Positions 4,507 to 6,184 of a DNA stretch of 6,184 nt are shown here, in pieces. The notes under the pieces are model-generated. The model did not search any database. It was not told where the DNA came from and saw nothing but the letters and a program-made list of their open reading frames with translations. This DNA is from an uncultured Bacillota bacterium (GTDB taxonomy: Bacteria > Bacillota > UBA994 > UBA5500). The stretch covers positions 1 to 6,184 of the forward strand of contig CALNBW010000260.1 in NCBI GenBank assembly GCA_937874815.1, given 5' to 3'. A program made the position numbers and the translations under genes. The stretch's first letter is position 1; each line of letters opens with the position of its first letter.

Positions 4507-6184
4507 ATGAGTAAAGAGATAATCGTTAACTGCCAAGGCCGTGAAACTCGGGTAGCCGTAATCGAAAATGGTAGGCTGGCTGAAATGTTTTTAGAGCGAC
4601 CTTTGGAGCAGCGAGTGGTAGGTAACATCTACAAAGGCATCGTGGAAAATGTATTGCCTGGCATGCAGGCTGCCTTTGTCAATGTCGGATTAGAGCGTAA
4701 TACCTTCCTCTACGTGGCAGACGCCATCCCCGGTACCGATGAATTTCCCGAAGGGGTGCCAAAGAACAGTAAGCGGGCTACAATTCGGGAACTAGTGCAT
4801 AGTGGCAAGGATGTCCTGGTGCAGGTAACCAAAGAACCCTTTGGCAACAAGGGAGCTCGGGTAACACGGCATGTTACTCTGCCAGGGCGGTATGTCGTTT
4901 TGATGCCCACTGTAAACCATATAGGGGTGTCGCGCCGGATTGCTGACGAGGCCGAGCGGGACAGGTTGCGTCAGATAGCCGCTCAGGCCAAACCGAAGCG
5001 GATGGGGGTCATTGTACGTACGGTCGCCACCGGTTGCACTGTAGAGGAATTGCAGCAAGACATCGATTTTCTGGCCAAGCTATGGAACAGCATTCGCCAA
5101 CGGGCCCGTAAAGCCAAAGCTCCCAGCCTGATTCATCGTGATCTGGACCTGGTTGGGCGTGTCATTCGGGATTTGCTGGATGAAAATGTGGACCGGCTGG
5201 TTGTCGATAGTGTAGAGCAATACCAAGCTGTTCTGGATCTACTAGCAGCAACAGCCCCGGAGTTTCGGGAGCGAGTCTTTTTGTTCCAGCAACATCGCCC
5301 CATATTCGATACTTTTGGCATAGAAGCCGAGCTAGATAAAGCTCTCAAACGGCGGGTCTGGCTAAAGAGTGGTGGCTACTTAGTTATTGATCAGACGGAG
5401 GCACTGACTGCCATAGACGTGAACACCGGCAAATTCGTGGGTAGCACGAACCTAGCGGATACAGTATTGAAGACTAATCTGGAGGCAGCGGTAGAAATAG
5501 CCCATCAGCTACGTTTGCGCAACATAGGTGGCATCATTATCATTGACTTTATTGACATGACCCGGCCGGATCACCAGCAGCAGGTGTTAAACCAGCTGGA
5601 GCAGGCGGTTAAGGCCGACAAAACAAAATCAGCTATCCTTGGGCTTACCGAGCTAGGCTTGGTGGAAATGACCCGCCAGAAAGTGCGGCAGGCCCTGGGC
5701 GAAGTTCTGCAAAAGCCCTGTCCCTATTGCGATGGCACCGGCTATGTGCTGCATGAAGAAGTCATAGGTAATCGGGTTGAGATGGAGCTCAGACACTATT
5801 TTCGCACCCACCAGGACGAAGCGGTGTTGTTGGATGTCAACCCCACTGTTGCCGCGATCCTGATCGGCACCGGTGGCAATAACCTGGAACGCTTAGAAGC
5901 CGAAACCGGGCGCCATATCTACGTGCGCGGCAATGCCGAACGCCGCTTGGAAGACTGGGCCATCGTGCTTGCTGGCAATAGCGATATGGTGGAGCGAGTG
6001 GCTTTGCCGGTTGCGGTTGGTGATGTGCTGACATTGCGTTTGGAGAATGTGCATCAAGGCAAATCAAAAGATGCTATTGCACGCAAAGATGGTTTCGTCA
6101 TTCAGGTTGACCAGGCTGCCCAGCTGGTTGGGCAAAAAGTTTTGGTGGAAATCACCCGTACTTTTAGAACATACGCCAAGGGCC
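4507..6184 (+). CDS. rng: RNase E/G-family endoribonuclease, 3' end cut by window
   Basis: 559 complete codons are visible and the frame is still open at the right edge. The protein cuts single-stranded 5'-monophosphorylated RNA in rRNA maturation and mRNA decay in the cytoplasm. An S1-type RNA-binding domain lies at about 37-130 (NIYKGIVENVLPGMQAAFVN at 40-59). The catalytic DNase I-like region contains the Mg-binding aspartates D304 (AIDVNTG) and D347 (IIDFIDM). The zinc-link motif C405-P-Y-C408 mediates dimer pairing in E. coli RNase E. Beyond the core are a KH-like segment with a GTGG loop (about 440-475) and a TRAM-like segment from about 502. Many clostridial Rng proteins have this tail and end soon after the FRTYAK reached here, so few residues are probably missing. 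ATG 4507 is preceded by AGAGGA (4494-4499), spacing 7. The gap to the upstream gene is 36 bases with no terminator, so it is likely co-transcribed with the radical SAM pair. Confidence 0.93.
   Translation, partial: MSKEIIVNCQGRETRVAVIENGRLAEMFLERPLEQRVVGNIYKGIVENVLPGMQAAFVNVGLERNTFLYVADAIPGTDEFPEGVPKNSKRATIRELVHSGKDVLVQVTKEPFGNKGARVTRHVTLPGRYVVLMPTVNHIGVSRRIADEAERDRLRQIAAQAKPKRMGVIVRTVATGCTVEELQQDIDFLAKLWNSIRQRARKAKAPSLIHRDLDLVGRVIRDLLDENVDRLVVDSVEQYQAVLDLLAATAPEFRERVFLFQQHRPIFDTFGIEAELDKALKRRVWLKSGGYLVIDQTEALTAIDVNTGKFVGSTNLADTVLKTNLEAAVEIAHQLRLRNIGGIIIIDFIDMTRPDHQQQVLNQLEQAVKADKTKSAILGLTELGLVEMTRQKVRQALGEVLQKPCPYCDGTGYVLHEEVIGNRVEMELRHYFRTHQDEAVLLDVNPTVAAILIGTGGNNLERLEAETGRHIYVRGNAERRLEDWAIVLAGNSDMVERVALPVAVGDVLTLRLENVHQGKSKDAIARKDGFVIQVDQAAQLVGQKVLVEITRTFRTYAKG

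Noticed and set aside
4792..5348. Antisense ORFs within rng and elsewhere on the - strand
   Set aside because: They are 60-113 codons, lie opposite well-conserved coding sequence, lack start signals and look like no protein family; they are shadows.

Overview
The gene order rodA - M23 peptidase - M50 protease - radical SAM protein - radical SAM-associated protein - rng is characteristic of endospore-forming Firmicutes. It is seen especially in anaerobic Clostridia of the Peptococcales/Moorellales type, where the segment usually runs from minCDE/rodA to rng, rplU and rpmA. All genes lie on the + strand. GC content is moderate, and GTG and TTG starts with good Shine-Dalgarno sites fit a Firmicute. 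The species cannot be named from this window.

Layout. Positions 1-92 hold the last 29 codons of rodA, a cell-elongation glycosyltransferase. A 63-base gap contains a candidate sporulation (SigE-type) promoter. Next come a tightly spaced pair: a membrane-anchored M23 peptidase in the spoIVFA position and an M50 site-2 protease like SpoIVFB. In Bacillus subtilis these two control pro-sigmaK processing in the mother cell. A 236-base gap (1736-1971) follows. It holds a good SigA-type promoter and a strongly palindromic leader of about 200 nt that may be a cis-acting RNA element.

The leader precedes a TIGR03960-type radical SAM gene with a TTG start. As written, this gene is broken by a +1 shift at an A6 run near 3231; removing one A gives a normal 606-residue protein. 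Its usual partner, the TIGR03936/DUF2344 protein, starts 5 bases after its stop. After 36 more bases comes an RNase E/G-family ribonuclease (rng), which runs off the right edge but has both catalytic aspartates and the zinc-link cysteines.

Functionally the window joins cell-wall and sporulation genes (left) to an RNA-linked cluster (right). Both core halves of the cluster are known families. The points most worth checking are the leader between them, the frameshift in the radical SAM gene, and the intact catalytic residues of the SpoIVFA-position M23 protein.
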